From assembly GCA_044353165.1 (NCBI GenBank), contig JBILCM010000104.1, positions 1 through 7,075 of the forward strand: a DNA stretch of 7,075 nt, written 5' to 3'. The first letter of the stretch is position 1. Each line of letters starts with the position of its first letter. Position numbers and translations under genes: made by a program. Under the pieces are notes generated by a model. It searched no databases. It was given only the letters and a program-made list of their open reading frames with translations, and was not told where the DNA came from. Positions 5,719-7,075 of the stretch are shown here, one piece after another. The DNA comes from JBILCM01 sp044353165 (GTDB lineage: Bacteria > Bacillota > Bacilli > Paenibacillales > YIM-B00363).

Positions 5719-5799
5719 GATATATTATTGAAGGTTTCGAGCATTCTCGGAGCTTTACTTTTATTTGCTGTTCATTATAATTCGGAGGTTTTTGTATAG
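5719..5799 (+). promoter_or_regulatory. glmS 5' leader between ribozyme and start codon, with ribosome binding site
   Basis: This roughly 80-nt AT-rich stretch has no gene. GGAGG at 5784-5788 lies 11 nt before the ATG at 5800, a slightly long but workable spacing. It remains on the downstream fragment after ribozyme cleavage, whose 5' end would carry a hydroxyl group. Confidence 0.7.
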
Positions 5800-7075
5800 A
5801 TGTGCGGAATCGTAGGGTATATAGGGTATCGGGATTCGCAGAACATTCTGCTAGATGGACTGAAGAGGCTGGAGTATCGCGGATACGATTCAGCAGGCAT
5901 CGCCGTATATACGGGTGAAGGATTGAGAGTACGGAAGGCCAAAGGTCGCATTGCCATCTTGGAAGGGCAACTCGATGGCGATCCCTTGAAGGGCTCTGTC
6001 GGCATTGGGCATACCCGGTGGGCCACGCATGGTAAGCCATCGGATGTGAACTCTCACCCACACACGAACACCGTAAAGAACATATCCGTCGTGCATAACG
6101 GCATTATTGAAAATTACATCGCATTGAAAGAAGAATTGTTGGCCAAAGGGTACACGTTCACTTCCGAGACGGACACCGAAGTGATTGCGCATTTAATCGC
6201 AGACTTGTACACGGACGATATTGTGTCTGCGGTTCGTGTCGCGGTGAAACGGATGCGCGGGGCGTACGGTCTTGGTGTACTTGCGGAGAATGAGCCGGAG
6301 AAACTGGTTGCTGTGCGCATGCATTCGCCGCTCATTATCGGGATTGGGGATCGTGAGAACTTCATTGCTTCGGATATTCCAGCCATTCTGGAACATACCC
6401 GCGATGTGTATATTCTTAATGACGGCGAGATGGCGATCCTCACGCATGATTCCGTGACCTTGACAGATCTGGACGGTGGCTTCATTGCGCGCGAGACGTT
6501 CCGTGTGGATTGGGATTTGCAAACCGCGGAGAAGGGCGGATTCGAGCACTTCATGCTCAAGGAGATTTATGAGCAACCGCGTGCCTATCGCGATACGATG
6601 AGTCCCCGACTGGCAGGCCATGAGGTCATCTTGCCTGAATTGGTGATGACCGATGATGACATTCGCGCCATCCGACGCGTGCACATCGTGGCATGCGGCA
6701 CCGCCTATCATGCGGGTCTCGTGGGCAAGCAAGTGATTGAGCGGTTGACACGGTTGCCTGTGGAGACGGACGTCGCCTCCGAATATCGCTATCGCGATCC
6801 GATTATTACACCGGATACGCTCGTCATCGTCGTATCCCAATCGGGCGAGACGGCCGATACACTCGCGGCGTTGCGGGAAGCGAAGCGACAGGGCGCTCGC
6901 GTAATGGCGATCACGAACGTGGTCGGTTCATCCGTAGCACGGGAAGCGGATGATCTGATGTTAACGATGGCTGGACCGGAAATTGCAGTAGCCTCAACGA
7001 AGGCATATACAACGATGTTGATCGCGTTCTATTTATTCGGACTTTACGTTGCGAAGAAGCTGGGGACTGTGGCTG
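5800..7075 (+). CDS. glmS: Glutamine-fructose-6-phosphate aminotransferase (partial, C-terminus missing)
   Basis: Cytosolic enzyme that makes glucosamine-6-phosphate from fructose-6-phosphate and glutamine, the first step toward UDP-GlcNAc and cell wall. The first 425 of about 600 residues are present without interruption. The glutaminase domain begins MCGIVGYIG, with Cys2 as the catalytic nucleophile after Met removal; HTRWATHG (71-78), HNGIIENY (99-106) and the ETDTEV region (123-128, Asp125) are the glutamine-site motifs. The first sugar-isomerase (SIS) domain shows VACGTAYHAG (297-306), SQSGET (346-351) and EIAVASTKAYTT (394-405), the sugar-phosphate site. The second SIS domain and C-terminal tail lie beyond the right edge. 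The ribozyme directly upstream confirms the identity and gives its regulation. It diverges from the guanidine operon, with no sign of a functional tie. It looks richer in G and C at third positions than the left-hand genes, a visual impression only. Confidence 0.98.
   Translation, partial: MCGIVGYIGYRDSQNILLDGLKRLEYRGYDSAGIAVYTGEGLRVRKAKGRIAILEGQLDGDPLKGSVGIGHTRWATHGKPSDVNSHPHTNTVKNISVVHNGIIENYIALKEELLAKGYTFTSETDTEVIAHLIADLYTDDIVSAVRVAVKRMRGAYGLGVLAENEPEKLVAVRMHSPLIIGIGDRENFIASDIPAILEHTRDVYILNDGEMAILTHDSVTLTDLDGGFIARETFRVDWDLQTAEKGGFEHFMLKEIYEQPRAYRDTMSPRLAGHEVILPELVMTDDDIRAIRRVHIVACGTAYHAGLVGKQVIERLTRLPVETDVASEYRYRDPIITPDTLVIVVSQSGETADTLAALREAKRQGARVMAITNVVGSSVAREADDLMLTMAGPEIAVASTKAYTTMLIAFYLFGLYVAKKLGTVA

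Noticed and set aside
5754..5781. Promoter-like TTTACT-N16-TATAAT just before glmS, which would bypass the ribozyme
   Set aside because: Transcription would start near 5788 and remove the ribosome binding site, so it is unlikely to be useful.
5471..6840. Several open frames on the minus strand opposite glmS and its ribozyme
   Set aside because: They are antisense shadows of glmS and of the ribozyme, with no ribosome binding sites or recognisable protein features.
1..7075. CRISPR arrays, tRNA or rRNA genes, insertion sequences
   Set aside because: No spaced direct repeats, cloverleaf sequences, rRNA motifs or transposase-like frames were seen on either strand.

Overview
The window reads as a stretch of chromosome from a Gram-positive Bacillota bacterium, probably a Bacillus/Paenibacillus/Alicyclobacillus-type member of the Bacilli. 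The support is strong AGGAGG-type ribosome binding sites before almost every gene, a glmS ribozyme in front of glmS that resembles the Bacillus subtilis form, a lipoprotein-type solute-binding protein, and a ykkC-class (guanidine-I) riboswitch with a Gram-positive style terminator. The species cannot be named from the sequence alone.

Layout. Two transcription units diverge from an AT-rich region around 5250-5520. Leftward (minus strand) there is a sigma-A-like promoter (about 5291-5319), a guanidine-I riboswitch (about 5139-5250) with an overlapping intrinsic terminator (5116-5148), then five genes: a lipoprotein substrate-binding protein (4099-5082), an isochorismatase-fold cysteine hydrolase (3465-4085), an ABC permease (2560-3363), an ABC ATPase (1762-2547), a ureohydrolase best read as Ni-dependent guanidine hydrolase GdmH (575-1726), and finally cbiM, the substrate-capture subunit of an ECF nickel/cobalt transporter, cut by the left edge (1-572). 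Gaps are short (2-35 nt) except for about 100 nt between the hydrolase and permease genes, which holds a strong GC-rich hairpin. Rightward (plus strand) are a putative promoter, the glmS self-cleaving ribozyme (from 5519/5520) and glmS, cut by the right edge (5800-7075).

How the genes fit together. I read the leftward unit as a guanidine-use operon. Free guanidine binds the leader RNA, disrupts the terminator and switches on an importer (binding protein, permease, ATPase). Guanidine would then be split into urea and ammonia by GdmH, and CbiM would help supply the nickel that this enzyme class needs. The isochorismatase-fold hydrolase has no assigned step in this pathway and is the least explained member. 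The glmS unit is unrelated housekeeping (glucosamine-6-phosphate synthesis), so the divergent region separates two ligand-sensing RNAs.

The most interesting points are the full pathway logic within one operon, the GdmH-type (not agmatinase-type) metal-site sequence, the unexplained cysteine hydrolase, a 9-bp inverted repeat bracketing the -35 box of the guanidine promoter, and the coupling of cbiM to gdmH.
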